Assembly: GCA_021772975.1 (NCBI GenBank)
Contig: JAJFKY010000019.1
Span: 1 to 64,000, forward strand
Direction of reading: 5' to 3'
Length of the DNA: 64,000 bases
From: Gammaproteobacteria bacterium
GTDB taxonomy: Bacteria > Pseudomonadota > Gammaproteobacteria > Xanthomonadales > Wenzhouxiangellaceae
Part shown: positions 1 through 8,689 of the stretch, piece by piece
How the letters are laid out: every line of letters begins with the position of its first letter
Numbering within the stretch: position 1 is the first letter of the stretch
The notes under the pieces: generated by a model
What the model was told of the DNA's origin: nothing
The model's database searches: none
Seen by the model: the letters and a program-made list of their open reading frames with translations, nothing else
Position numbers and translations under genes: made by a program

Positions 1-319
1 AATCCCTCCCTCTCCGCCAATTTACCCAAGCCCTGCAGCGCAGGGTTTGGGTAAGTTGATTGAGATGGAAGGTAGGCAGAACTCTCTTCGGGTTCGCGCC
101 GGTTTGCAGGAGTGCAAACCGGGACGCACGTAGTGCGCCCGCAGGGTGAGTGGCAGGACGCCGCGAATCAATCCCTCCCTCTCCGCCAATTTACCCAAGC
201 CCTGCAGCGCAGGGTTTGGGTAAGTTGATTGAGATGGAAGGTAGGCAGAACTCTCTTGGGTTTTCTGCAAGATTGCAATCCGGAACGCCCGCGGAGTGAG
301 TGGCGGCACGCCGGGAATC
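1..319. repeat. 169-bp tandem repeat with embedded palindrome
   Basis: Two copies of a core begin at 1 and 170, giving a 169-bp period. The first about 85 bases of each copy are nearly identical, and the rest has diverged and shortened. A degenerate third start lies near 311-330. Each core holds a 15-bp-arm palindrome (22-54 and 191-223) with one mismatch and a 3-nt loop. A second hairpin, GGTTTGCA/TGCAAACC, is at 101-120 in the first copy only. There is no convincing coding potential. The array may extend beyond the left window edge. Confidence 0.85.
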
Positions 320-464
320 AACCTCTCCGTCAATTAATTCAGGCTCTGGAATACAACATCTGCGTGATCAGGTTATAGTGAGGGTTGTGAGACAGAATCG
401 CTGGCTTAGCAACTAACGGAACTATGAACTGTGATCGGTTTGTATCATCTCGGCTGATGCCTAC

Positions 465-576
465 GGTGGTCCCTGCTGGTCCTCCCGCGACGATAAGCTG
501 TGAACCCCGTCAGGCCCGGAAGGGAGCAGCGGCAACAGTTGAATCGGGTGCCGGGGTCAGGCTGGTAGGGGCTGCC
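465..576 (+). ncRNA. ffs: Signal recognition particle RNA (4.5S RNA)
   Basis: This is the RNA of the bacterial SRP, which binds Ffh and targets nascent inner-membrane proteins to FtsY and SecYEG. The conserved apical domain is visible at about 508-530, with the GTCAGGCCCGGAAGGGAGCA signature that forms the Ffh-binding loops and tetraloop. The 5' end (GGTGGTCCCTGCTGG) pairs with the 3' end (CTGGTAGGGGCTGCC) through Watson-Crick and G-U pairs, giving the long hairpin of the short gammaproteobacterial form (about 112 nt, near E. coli's 114). A TATCAT at 443-448 is placed correctly for a -10 box. Its position just upstream of dnaX is common in gammaproteobacteria. Confidence 0.95.
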
Positions 577-642
577 TCCTTTACCAACAGTTAACTCGGA
601 CCCGGCCAGGCTGGAATCCATATAGCAACGGCAGCTGATTAA

Positions 643-2427
643 GTGAGCGCACAAGATAGTCTACTAAGCACCGGTAACACCGCTTCCAGCAATCCCGCGC
701 AGCCGGAGTACCGCGTGCTCGCGCGCCGTTGGCGGCCGCGTGATTTCTCCCAGATGGCCGGTCAGGAAGCAGTGGTTCAGGCCTTGGTTAATGGTCTCAA
801 CAGCGGCCGTATTCATCATGCCTTTCTGTTTACCGGAACCCGCGGCGTGGGCAAGACCACGCTGGCCAGAATTCTGGCCAAATGTCTGAACTGTGAGCAG
901 CAGGTCAGTGCTGAACCGTGCGGTGAATGCAGTGCCTGTGTGGCCATCGACGAAGGCCGGTTCGTAGATCTGATTGAGGTCGACGCGGCCTCCCGAACCA
1001 AGGTCGATGATACCCGCGAATTGTTGGATAACGTGCAGTATGCGGCTACCCGGGGGCGCTATAAAGTCTATCTGATAGACGAGGTGCACATGCTGTCGGC
1101 GAGCAGTTTTAATGCCTTGCTGAAGACCCTGGAAGAGCCGCCTGCACACGTCAAATTTATTCTGGCGACCACCGATCCGCAGAAAATTCCGGTCACCATT
1201 CTGTCGCGTTGCGTGCGTTTTAATCTACGCCGGATGCCCGCTGAGCAAATCAATGATTACCTGAGCAAGCGCCTGAATGACGAGCAGATTGAATTCGAAG
1301 CGCCCGCTCTGCAGGCGATTGCGCGTGCAGGCGATGGCAGTATGCGCGATGCCCTGAGTCTGTTGGATCAGGCTCTGGCGCATGGCAATGGCAGACTGCG
1401 TGAAGAGCCGGTACAAACCATGCTGGGGATGGTGGAATTTCGTTTTATTGAGCAACTGCTGAGTGCCCTGCAAACGCATGACTCGGCTGAGTTACTGCAG
1501 ATTGCCGCGGAAATCTATGCTCAGGGCCAGAGTGCTGACCGTACGCTGCAACAGTTGGCGGAAGCCCTGCACCGTATCGCGGTGTTGCAGCAGGTGCCGG
1601 AATACACCGATAGCAATAATCAGCAACTGGACGATCTGAAGGAGTTCGCCAGCCTGCTGCCGGCAGAGGACGTGCAACTGTATTATCAGATTGCCAACCT
1701 GGGCAGGTCTGAACTGGCGCATGCGCCTGATCCTCGTATCGGTTTGGATATGACGCTGCTGAGGATGCTGGCGTTTCGGCCGGTAGCACCGTCCAGTGAC
1801 GATCAGTCGGCCGACCCGCCCAAGCGCGCGGCCAGCCCGGCACCAGCCGCTTCCCAATCATCACCAGTAGCAGCGCCTATAACCGGACAGGCCACGCCGC
1901 GTGCCGCGCTGGCGGAGTCGCCTCGTCCCCCGGTTGAGCCACCCATTGATACCCCGCGCACGGATGCCCCGATTGTTCAGCAGGTGAGCGAAGCCGCGCC
2001 GGCAGCCAGTTCCGATGCAGCACCGATGACACTGGATGCCGAGCGTTGGCCGGGTCTGTGCCGGCAACTGGGTTTCAGTGGTCCGTTGCGGGTACTGGCT
2101 CAGCATTTGATGCCGGGCGAACACGTTGATCAGGGCGTGTTGTTGTTTAAGATGGAAGAGCGGGACGCGCATCTGCATACCCAGCGCTTGCACAAGCAAC
2201 TGAGTCAGGCCTTGGTTGAGCACCTGCAGACCCCAGTTAAGGTAAAGGTCCAGTACACCAATGATACGCTGGAGACACCAGCCCGCCTGCAGGCCGCGGC
2301 TGATGATCAGGCGCATCGCAAGGCGCACCAGGTGGTAGCAGAGGATACTGTGATCAATGATTTGATCGAAACTTTTGACGCACGCATCGTGCCTGGCTCG
2401 GTGCGTCCGGACGATGGCGCTGGCTGA
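643..2427 (+). CDS. dnaX: DNA polymerase III subunits gamma/tau
   Basis: Clamp-loader ATPase of the replicative polymerase. Visible are the Walker A motif GTRGVGKT (residues 65-72), the four zinc-binding cysteines (C84, C93, C96, C99), and the Walker B region LIDEVHML near residue 147. A Pro/Ala-rich linker at about 385-465 is followed by the tau-specific C-terminal domain that contacts DnaB and the polymerase alpha subunit. At 594 residues it is a full tau. The GTG start gives an N-terminal extension of about 20 residues relative to E. coli; no in-frame ATG gives the shorter form. I did not see the A-rich slippery heptamer that makes gamma in E. coli. It is followed by ybaB after 51 bp and then by recR. 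Confidence 0.95.
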   Translation: MSAQDSLLSTGNTASSNPAQPEYRVLARRWRPRDFSQMAGQEAVVQALVNGLNSGRIHHAFLFTGTRGVGKTTLARILAKCLNCEQQVSAEPCGECSACVAIDEGRFVDLIEVDAASRTKVDDTRELLDNVQYAATRGRYKVYLIDEVHMLSASSFNALLKTLEEPPAHVKFILATTDPQKIPVTILSRCVRFNLRRMPAEQINDYLSKRLNDEQIEFEAPALQAIARAGDGSMRDALSLLDQALAHGNGRLREEPVQTMLGMVEFRFIEQLLSALQTHDSAELLQIAAEIYAQGQSADRTLQQLAEALHRIAVLQQVPEYTDSNNQQLDDLKEFASLLPAEDVQLYYQIANLGRSELAHAPDPRIGLDMTLLRMLAFRPVAPSSDDQSADPPKRAASPAPAASQSSPVAAPITGQATPRAALAESPRPPVEPPIDTPRTDAPIVQQVSEAAPAASSDAAPMTLDAERWPGLCRQLGFSGPLRVLAQHLMPGEHVDQGVLLFKMEERDAHLHTQRLHKQLSQALVEHLQTPVKVKVQYTNDTLETPARLQAAADDQAHRKAHQVVAEDTVINDLIETFDARIVPGSVRPDDGAG

Positions 2428-2478
2428 GCAGGGCAGCGCTCTAACAACTGGTCCGGTGGGTACCGGCCGCGAGGAATT

Positions 2479-2793
2479 ATGAAAGCACAACTCGGTAATC
2501 TGATGCAGCAGGCACAAAAACTGCAGCAGAATATGCAACAGGCCCAGGCGGAACTGGCTGATCTGGAGGCCACCGGTGAGGCCGGTGGAGGGATGGTCAA
2601 AGTGACCATTACTGGTCAGCACGAAGCCAAGCAGGTACAAATTGATCCCAGCCTTTTGGACGACCTCGAAATGCTGGAGGATCTGGTGGCGGCAGCGATC
2701 AATGATGCCGCGCATCGCATCAAGGATGCCAGTCAGGAAAAGCTCTCCAAAGCTGCGGGCGGCCTGCCTATTCCGCCCGGTCTATTCGGTTAA
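2479..2793 (+). CDS. ybaB: YbaB/EbfC family nucleoid-associated protein
   Basis: Small (104 aa) dimeric DNA-binding protein of the YbaB/EbfC family. The N-terminal half is Gln-rich and helical (MQQAQKLQQNMQQAQ), with coiled-coil character. The GEAGGGMVKVTITG beta segment at about 35-50 is the family hallmark, and the C-terminus has the usual PGLFG ending. A GAGGAA ribosome-binding site precedes the ATG. The gene lies between dnaX and recR, an order conserved from Bacillus to gammaproteobacteria, probably as one transcript. Confidence 0.95.
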   Translation: MKAQLGNLMQQAQKLQQNMQQAQAELADLEATGEAGGGMVKVTITGQHEAKQVQIDPSLLDDLEMLEDLVAAAINDAAHRIKDASQEKLSKAAGGLPIPPGLFG

Positions 2794-2872
2794 ACCGGCG
2801 CTCAAACTCATGTCCGCACTCAGGCCGAGTTGATATGTTCAGGCTGACCACGATCGTGCGGTCTAAAACTCT

Positions 2873-3481
2873 GTGAAGCCATCCGGTTCCGGTGATTTGC
2901 TGGTCCGCCTGCTGGGCGCTCTGCAGGTCCTGCCGGGAGTCGGTCAACGCAGTGCGCAGCGCATGGCGCTGCATCTTTTGCAACGTGATCGGCAGGGCGG
3001 CAAGCTGCTGGCGGAAGTTATGCTGGAGGCCATTGAGCGGGTTGGGCACTGTCAGCAATGCCGCAACCTGACCACCGATGAACAATGCGTGATCTGCCGC
3101 AATCCGGAACGCGACGACAGCCTGGTGTGTGTGGTGGAGTCGCCCGCGGATGTCATGGCGCTGGAGCAGGCAGGGGTATTTTCCGGCAGTTATTTTGTTT
3201 TGCTGGGACGCCTTTCTCCATTGGACGGCATTGGTCCGGATGATCTGGGCCTGGAGTTGCTGATCGAACGGCTGGCGGGCGGAGCGATCAGGGAGCTGAT
3301 CATCGCGACCAATACCAGCGTGGAAGGTGAAGCCACCGCGCACTATCTGCAGGAACTGGCGCAGCCTTATCAGATAAAAGTGTCCCGGCTGGCGCAGGGC
3401 GTGCCACTGGGTGGTGAGCTGGAATATCTGGATCGCTCAACCCTGGCATTATCCTTCAATAACCGGGCCGAGATTCATTGA
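2873..3481 (+). CDS. recR: Recombination mediator protein RecR
   Basis: RecR works with RecF and RecO to load RecA on SSB-covered gapped DNA. The order of elements is canonical: an N-terminal helix-hairpin-helix (LPGVGQRSAQRMALHLL, about 20-36), a C4 zinc finger (CQQC...CVIC, about 59-75), then a Toprim domain (VVESPADVMALE; IATNTSVEGEATAHYL). The length of 202 aa is close to the family norm (201 in E. coli). The start is a GTG 79 bp after the ybaB stop; a leftward extension is not supported by homology. Confidence 0.95.
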   Translation: MKPSGSGDLLVRLLGALQVLPGVGQRSAQRMALHLLQRDRQGGKLLAEVMLEAIERVGHCQQCRNLTTDEQCVICRNPERDDSLVCVVESPADVMALEQAGVFSGSYFVLLGRLSPLDGIGPDDLGLELLIERLAGGAIRELIIATNTSVEGEATAHYLQELAQPYQIKVSRLAQGVPLGGELEYLDRSTLALSFNNRAEIH

Positions 3482-3600
3482 CCAGTCTGTGGTCTGGAGC
3501 CTGATCAGGCCATCGGCTTCCGGTCCAGCCGCGATTCAGTCACGGCCCAAGCGCCGGCAGGCCGGCGCAAGTGCGTGTGATTGATAGACGGGGCGGGGGA

Positions 3601-3891
3601 TTATTGCTGATCCACCTGCGAGACCAGAATCAAATCCCGGTTTTTCTCGATGGTAGTCAGACCAATGCCTTTGACATTCACCAGATCATCCATATGTCGG
3701 AAGCCGCCGTGCTCTTCTCGATAAGCCACGATCGCCGAGGCTTTACTGGACCCGATGCCACTTAAGGTCAGCGCCAGTTCCTGGGCGCTGGCGGTATTGA
3801 TATCCACCGGTTCTAGCGCAAATGCCTGATTGAACATTAACAGGCTGCTGAGCAACCCGGCGACCAAAAAAGTTTTTACCCATTTATACAT
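3601..3891 (-). CDS. ComEA-like helix-hairpin-helix protein
   Basis: Small secreted DNA-binding protein (96 aa). An N-terminal signal peptide (VKTFLVAGLLSSLLMFNQAFA) is followed by one (HhH)2 domain: VDINTASAQELALTLSGIG, then FRHMDDLVNVKGIG. This is the ComEA architecture that binds double-stranded DNA in the periplasm during natural transformation. In proteobacteria such short versions (for example YbaV) are common and often have no proven competence role. The start at 3891 is chosen because GGAGAG lies 7 nt upstream; the ATG at 3915 lies before that site. It converges on recR, with 119 bp between them. Confidence 0.85.
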   Translation of the reverse strand: MYKWVKTFLVAGLLSSLLMFNQAFALEPVDINTASAQELALTLSGIGSSKASAIVAYREEHGGFRHMDDLVNVKGIGLTTIEKNRDLILVSQVDQQ

Positions 3892-4054
3892 CATAGCTCT
3901 CCAAAAAAATTTCATTTGAGTGTTTGCAACAACGCCATCAAGCGCAGCTACAGACTAATAGGCGGCAGGAATTTGCGGTATCGGCAAGTGTTGCGAGAGT
4001 TTGTAGGAAAATGCTGACGGAGTCTGTCTGTGATTGGCTGTCAGATGTTAAATT

Positions 4055-4089
4055 TTATCCACAAAAACTGTGGATAAGTCTGTGTATGG
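4055..4089. promoter_or_regulatory. Inverted pair of consensus DnaA boxes plus a weak third
   Basis: TTATCCACA (4055-4063) and its exact inverse TGTGGATAA (4069-4077) are separated by 5 bp. Both match the 9-mer DnaA-box consensus perfectly. TGTGTATGG at 4081-4089 is a poor third match (three differences). An AT-rich tract follows directly. This could be an origin-like or DnaA-titrating site, or a plain hairpin. No dnaA, dnaN or rpmH gene lies in the window. Confidence 0.55.
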
Positions 4090-4124
4090 ATTGGCACGGT
4101 GACAGTGCCTAGAAAGGTCCCAAC

Positions 4125-4300
4125 AAATTGGTCAAAAATTGACCATATTTAATTATACTTATTTATCAAATAGTTATATCATTTTTCTACAATACACAAG
4201 AGAAATAAAGTGTAAATAAAATGTCATAATCGAAATTACCGCCGATGTGCATAACATTTCATTTGTCAAGTGTTTTTTTGTAAAAAAACTGTCAGCTGAA
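4125..4300. other. AT-rich intergenic tract with short inverted repeats
   Basis: This tract is strongly AT-rich compared with the GC-rich surroundings. TGGTCAA-AAA-TTGACCA at 4129-4145 is a perfect 7-bp inverted repeat, and GTTTTTTT-GT-AAAAAAAC at 4272-4289 is an A/T hairpin. I see no convincing gene in the interval 3892-4349. Confidence 0.7.
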
Positions 4301-4304
4301 AACC

Positions 4305-4332
4305 TCATAAAACAGGCCTGCCGACTGGCCTG
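4305..4332 (-). terminator. Rho-independent terminator of the acyl-CoA hydrolase gene
   Basis: On the minus strand, CAGGCC, an 8-nt loop and GGCCTG are followed immediately by TTTTAT. This lies about 20 bp after the stop of the 4350-6473 gene, which is the expected place and orientation. Confidence 0.6.
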
Positions 4333-4349
4333 ACAGCTGCCCGGAGCGA

Positions 4350-6473
4350 TCAGCCGGCTGTTTTGCTCAGAGCGTGCAGCAGCAATCTGCGCCACAGCTT
4401 CTGCTTGAAGCCCGACGGCGAGTCCAGCTGCATGCGATGCAGCAGTGTTTGTTGTCCGGTCTGTTGACTGGCTGGTAACAGAGCCAGCCCCAGCATTCGC
4501 CAGGCAGGTTGTGCGGCCAGCCATTTCAACGCCTTGGCCAGCGGTAATTCATGGCTGTCCAGATCACTGCCAAACGGCCAGGTGGGTGTTAATCCGGCCG
4601 GCAGGTTGTCCAGTTTCCGACGTAATCCATCCGGGGTGTTGCTTTGCCAGGCAGCAGGGATTTCCCACTCAGAGGCGAGTTTACCGGCGGATTTGGCCTG
4701 TTGCGCAAGTTTTGTCTGGAAACGGCTGTCAGCAATAGCCAGTAATGCCTGGATACACTGCTCATCGGTTTTGCCGCGCAAATCGGCAATGCCGTATTCG
4801 GTGATAACAATGTCGCGCAGATGCCGTGGAATGGTGTGATGCGGATATTCCCAGACGATATTGCTTTCCAGACCTTTGCTGCCGTTGCGGATACTGCGCA
4901 GCATCAACAGCGAGCGGCTGTGATCCAGCGCGTGCGCCATGGCAACAAAATTGTATTGACCACCCACACCACTGACCACCTGGCCATCCGCCAGTTGATC
5001 GGAGACCGCGGCTCCCAGCAGCGTCATTTTCATGCAGGTATTGATAAAACGCGCTTTGTGCCGCTGTACCCGGTCCAGCGCTTCGCCCCGGTACAGTTGA
5101 TTGATCCGTGATACCCGGGTCATGGCAAAACGCGCCCGTTCGGTTTCCGGCATGGCATTGAGGCTATCGTAAAACCACTGTGAACCGAGGAAAAAAGCTG
5201 CGTGCAGCAATTTCCCATGCCGCAGACCAGCCCCTAGAAACGGTGCTATGCGGCGCTCGAAATCACGTTCCCGGTCAATGCTGGCGGCGGTCTGCTGCTG
5301 GTCCAGCAGCAATTGATCATCGCGCCATTGCAACTGTGGATGCAACAATCCCCAGTGTTGCAGCCAGGCAATTTCATGCGGCCGCAGGCGGTGATTGATT
5401 ACGCCTTCCGCGGCCAGCGCCTGCAACACCAGAGCAGGCGCCGGGCGTGCATCGGGCAGTTGGTTCAGGACGGCCTGCAGGCCGACGTCATCGTAGACCT
5501 CGCGCTTGAGGATACCGGCCTGATAAAGATGTACAAAGCCATCCATGAACATTTCGCTGGCGGCATACAGACCCTGATTGAATTGCCCGGTATCTCCGAA
5601 ATTCGCTAGCAGGTCGCTATAGCGCTGCGGGATCTGCAGTTCATTGAGCAGCTTTTGATACTGCTCCGGCTGTTGCTGACGCGTCATCAGGGCATGACAG
5701 ATAGCATCACCCAGTGCGCCGATACCAATTTGCAGCGTACCGCCGTCACGCACCAGGGTGCTGGCATAAATACCAATCAGATGCTCGGCGGGACTGACTG
5801 GATTGCGCGGTATCGCGAAGGGTTTGTAGTAATGGGCCGGATCGTCAATCACCGCGTCAAAAAAATGCTGATCAACTTCAGCGTCTCCGGCCATGTAAGG
5901 CAGGGCCGGGTTAACCTGCGCCAGTAACGCGACCCGGTCACGGCGATCAGCCAGCATATCGGCCAGATCCAGGGTCACATCCGGATTACAGCTGAGGCTG
6001 TAACGAGGCGTGCCATCGGAATGTTGGCGGGCAGCGACCAGCTGGCAGATGACATTCACGCCGATATCGCGCATTTCGCGGGCGACATGGGTGTAGTTGG
6101 TGCTGATGTAATGGCGTTGCCGGAGCGGATTACCCAGCGCGCTGCCGGATTGCAGATAGAACTCGCTGATCCGGATATTGGCGGGCAGTACGCCACGCTC
6201 CAGATCGGCGAGATAATCCAGTTCCGGATAGTCGGCGCCAAACTGCCGCTCCAGAAATGGCTGCAGAAAACGCTGCTGCAGTCCTTTACCGGCCGGCGGA
6301 ATAGCCAGTGACAGGGCAGTGAAAATGGTCAGATCAAGCTCCGGATGAGCTTTTGCATAGCGGTAGAAAGCATTGATCAGCGGGTTGGGTTTACCCAGCC
6401 CCAGCGGTGCGCCCATCACGATGCGCTGACCAACCCTGGCGATGGTTTGCTCGACGATGTTGTCCAAATTCAT
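4350..6473 (-). CDS. Acetyl-CoA hydrolase/transferase family protein
   Basis: Member of the acyl-CoA hydrolase/CoA-transferase superfamily (707 aa). The second half carries the AcetylCoA hydrolase C-terminal domain: DGQVVSGVGGQYNFVAMA, then SNIVWEYPHHTIPRHLRDIV and ITEYGIADLRGKTD at about 495-585. The N-terminal region (about 1-330) resembles the paired CoA-transferase half, with GTLQIGIGALGDA near 240. It is longer than classic enzymes (about 500-550 aa) through insertions in the middle and a C-terminal helical extension. The catalytic glutamate cannot be assigned safely by eye. It lies 8 bp after sbcB on the same strand, so it is probably co-transcribed. The true substrate is unknown. Confidence 0.8.
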   Translation of the reverse strand: MNLDNIVEQTIARVGQRIVMGAPLGLGKPNPLINAFYRYAKAHPELDLTIFTALSLAIPPAGKGLQQRFLQPFLERQFGADYPELDYLADLERGVLPANIRISEFYLQSGSALGNPLRQRHYISTNYTHVAREMRDIGVNVICQLVAARQHSDGTPRYSLSCNPDVTLDLADMLADRRDRVALLAQVNPALPYMAGDAEVDQHFFDAVIDDPAHYYKPFAIPRNPVSPAEHLIGIYASTLVRDGGTLQIGIGALGDAICHALMTRQQQPEQYQKLLNELQIPQRYSDLLANFGDTGQFNQGLYAASEMFMDGFVHLYQAGILKREVYDDVGLQAVLNQLPDARPAPALVLQALAAEGVINHRLRPHEIAWLQHWGLLHPQLQWRDDQLLLDQQQTAASIDRERDFERRIAPFLGAGLRHGKLLHAAFFLGSQWFYDSLNAMPETERARFAMTRVSRINQLYRGEALDRVQRHKARFINTCMKMTLLGAAVSDQLADGQVVSGVGGQYNFVAMAHALDHSRSLLMLRSIRNGSKGLESNIVWEYPHHTIPRHLRDIVITEYGIADLRGKTDEQCIQALLAIADSRFQTKLAQQAKSAGKLASEWEIPAAWQSNTPDGLRRKLDNLPAGLTPTWPFGSDLDSHELPLAKALKWLAAQPAWRMLGLALLPASQQTGQQTLLHRMQLDSPSGFKQKLWRRLLLHALSKTAG

Positions 6474-6481
6474 AGCTGATG

Positions 6482-7918
6482 TTACCCGTAACGTTGCCGC
6501 AGGCTGTCAATGCCCAGTGTCTGGGTCCAGGCCTCCAATTGATCCAGCATCCCGGCCGGGTGCCCATCGGCACGCAGTTTGGCCAGCAGGCTAAAATAAT
6601 TATCCAGATTCAAATCATCCGGGTCGTTCAAACCGTGCCAGCGATGCTGGTCCCAGCGCTCGCGTTGCGCGCTATCCAGGCTATCCGGGTAATTGCGTGC
6701 CTGATAACGAAACAGCATCCCCGGAATACGGTCATCGCTGAAGGTCGGCAACGGCCGGGGCCAGTCGGACGGCGTCTGCTCACGTAACATGCTCAACTGA
6801 CGGCGGTCAGCATCCGGGATAAAGCCGTCATATAAACGCAGGTCCGGGTTGTCGCTGGTAGGAAAGTCAGCGCCGATCACGGCGTGGCGCAGACGGGCGC
6901 ATAAATCAGGTTGCTCACGCAGTTTATCGGCATGCCGCCGGCAGCGCTCGATATCCAGCTGAATGCGCTGGCGGTCCACGCCCTGCAAAGTGTTCATGGG
7001 CGCCAGCACCGGCGCGCGGTTAACCTTGATGGTTTTTACCGGCAGCCGTTCCAGCCCCTCGGGAAGGTCACTGCCGCGGGTGTACAGCAAATCCTGTAAA
7101 GCGGATAAATCCAGCTGCATAAACTGAGACGGATCGGTATTCAGATCATAGACCACTGCCTGATTCTTGATCTGCGGGTGCGGACCCAATGGCAATACCA
7201 GTGCCGTGCCGCCGCGCTCGCTGCTGAATCTGGCTGAGCTGTGCAGGATCGGTTCACCACTTTGCAGCAGTTTTTGTACCTGCCGGTTATTACGCAGGCT
7301 CAGCGTCCATTGCCATAACCTGGGTTGTGCCTGCGAGACTCGCTGAGCCATGCCCAGGGTGGCATTGACGTCCGCCAGCGCGTCGTGAGCAGCGCTGTGT
7401 TCAATACCGTTGGCCACTGACAGATGTTCCAGCCGAAAGCTGGGTACACCGGGTTCGCGCTCCGGCCAGTTGATGCCCTCCGGCCGCAGTGCATAGACCA
7501 GCCGCAGCACATCGATCAGATCGAAACGGCTGTTACCATTTTTCCATTCATGCTGATAAGGATCAAACAGATTCCGATACAACAGGTTGCGGGTAAATTC
7601 ATCGTCAAAACGATAGTTGTTGTAGCCCACGATGCAGGTCAGCGGCTGACAGAACTCATGCTGAATAGCGCGGATAAACTCGGCCTCGGTGACACCTTTT
7701 GCCTGGGCGTGCTGCGGAGTGATGCCGGTGATCAGGCAGGCTTCCGGATGGGGCAGTCGATCATCAGCAGGTTGACAGTAAATCACCAACGGCTCGCCAA
7801 TCGGATTAAAGTCGCTATCGGTACGCTGTCCGGCAAACTGCGATGGACGGTCGAGGGCGGGCTTTACTCCGAAGGTTTCATAGTCATGAAAATAAAAACT
7901 TGCGCCGTTATGCATCAT
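6482..7918 (-). CDS. sbcB: Exodeoxyribonuclease I
   Basis: 3'-5' single-strand DNA exonuclease that acts in mismatch repair and recombination. It is a DEDD-family enzyme: FHDYETFG near residues 10-17 carries the first Asp and Glu, NNYRFDDEFTRN near 99-110 the next Asp, and HDALADVNAT near 178-188 the final His/Asp motif. The SH3-like and C-terminal helical domains follow. The length of 478 aa is close to E. coli (475). Its start overlaps the end of the upstream TMEM175-like gene by 11 bp, suggesting coupling. Confidence 0.95.
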   Translation of the reverse strand: MMHNGASFYFHDYETFGVKPALDRPSQFAGQRTDSDFNPIGEPLVIYCQPADDRLPHPEACLITGITPQHAQAKGVTEAEFIRAIQHEFCQPLTCIVGYNNYRFDDEFTRNLLYRNLFDPYQHEWKNGNSRFDLIDVLRLVYALRPEGINWPEREPGVPSFRLEHLSVANGIEHSAAHDALADVNATLGMAQRVSQAQPRLWQWTLSLRNNRQVQKLLQSGEPILHSSARFSSERGGTALVLPLGPHPQIKNQAVVYDLNTDPSQFMQLDLSALQDLLYTRGSDLPEGLERLPVKTIKVNRAPVLAPMNTLQGVDRQRIQLDIERCRRHADKLREQPDLCARLRHAVIGADFPTSDNPDLRLYDGFIPDADRRQLSMLREQTPSDWPRPLPTFSDDRIPGMLFRYQARNYPDSLDSAQRERWDQHRWHGLNDPDDLNLDNYFSLLAKLRADGHPAGMLDQLEAWTQTLGIDSLRQRYG

Positions 7919-8687
7919 TATTGTCCAGGCTGAAGGGATCGTCCAATGCCGGGGTGACGGGGATGGAGGGCGATAACCGGCTCAACTGACGGCCGCTCAA
8001 ATAGCCAAATGCCGGCATCAGCACAGCCAGTGAAATATAAATCATACCCGGCCAGCCATTGCCCAGCGGGGCCAGCAGGGCAATGGTGATGGAGGTCGCA
8101 CCGACCAGGGTCGGGATGCCCCATTCGATGATGCTGTGACGGGTCATCAGCAGTTCACGGTGGCTAAATGACAGTTGCGCGCGTTGTGACCAGGCATACC
8201 AGTAATGGCACATCAGAATCAGGCTGGTGACGGTAAAGCAGATGCCGTAGGTGACAAAGGTATGCTGCAGCTCCTGCCTGGTCAAAGGCTCCAGAGAGGT
8301 GGCCAGGGCGCCATCCGACAACCGGGCAACGATCAGCATATGCAGAAATTTGAGTGGATAGACAAATACCAGAATGCACAAGACCAGCGCGGAACTGAGC
8401 CAGATGGTGGGCGTATCATCCAGGCCGTAACGTTTGCTCCAGATGTGATGCCCATTCCAGAACCACATCAACAGCGCAAAGCTGATCAGAAAAGCGGGCA
8501 CGCCACGCATCAAATCCACCAGTGTGGCTACATTGGTTGGAATACTGTCAATCGAAATCACCAGCAGCGTCAGCGCGAACGCAAATGCCGCATCGCTAAA
8601 AGTTTCGATACGGGTCATTTGCGTCCCCCGCAATCGAAAACCGTGCCGTTGTGGCAGCAGTTCCAGGCTGTGGTTATTCTCCGGCAT
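7908..8687 (-). CDS. TMEM175-family (DUF1211) membrane protein, putative K+ channel
   Basis: Integral membrane protein of about 259 aa with around six hydrophobic segments. The first helix carries the family signature RIETFSDAAFAFALTLLVI, the R-x3-FSD motif lining the pore in TMEM175 channels. Known bacterial members are tetrameric potassium-permeable channels with one six-helix repeat. The start is uncertain. The ATG at 8687, 2 nt after the preceding stop, is preferred over 8711, which would overlap that gene; 8618 is a further option. The 3' end overlaps sbcB by 11 bp. Family assignment is firm; ion selectivity is inferred. Confidence 0.85.
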   Translation of the reverse strand: MPENNHSLELLPQRHGFRLRGTQMTRIETFSDAAFAFALTLLVISIDSIPTNVATLVDLMRGVPAFLISFALLMWFWNGHHIWSKRYGLDDTPTIWLSSALVLCILVFVYPLKFLHMLIVARLSDGALATSLEPLTRQELQHTFVTYGICFTVTSLILMCHYWYAWSQRAQLSFSHRELLMTRHSIIEWGIPTLVGATSITIALLAPLGNGWPGMIYISLAVLMPAFGYLSGRQLSRLSPSIPVTPALDDPFSLDNNDA

Positions 8688-8689
8688 TA

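Noticed and set aside
1-340. CRISPR or insertion-sequence end
   Set aside because: Only two full units, no spacers, and no transposase frame; called a tandem repeat.
1861-2715. 284-codon minus-strand frame across dnaX and ybaB
   Set aside because: Shadow of the two plus-strand genes, with no domain and biased GC-rich codon phase.
4244-4271. dif-like 28-mer (GATGTGCATAA, 6 nt, ATTTGTCAAGT)
   Set aside because: The XerC-type arm matches 9 of 11, but the XerD arm, normally the most conserved, matches only 7 of 11. Chance in an AT-rich tract is likely. The converging gene strands are suggestive only.
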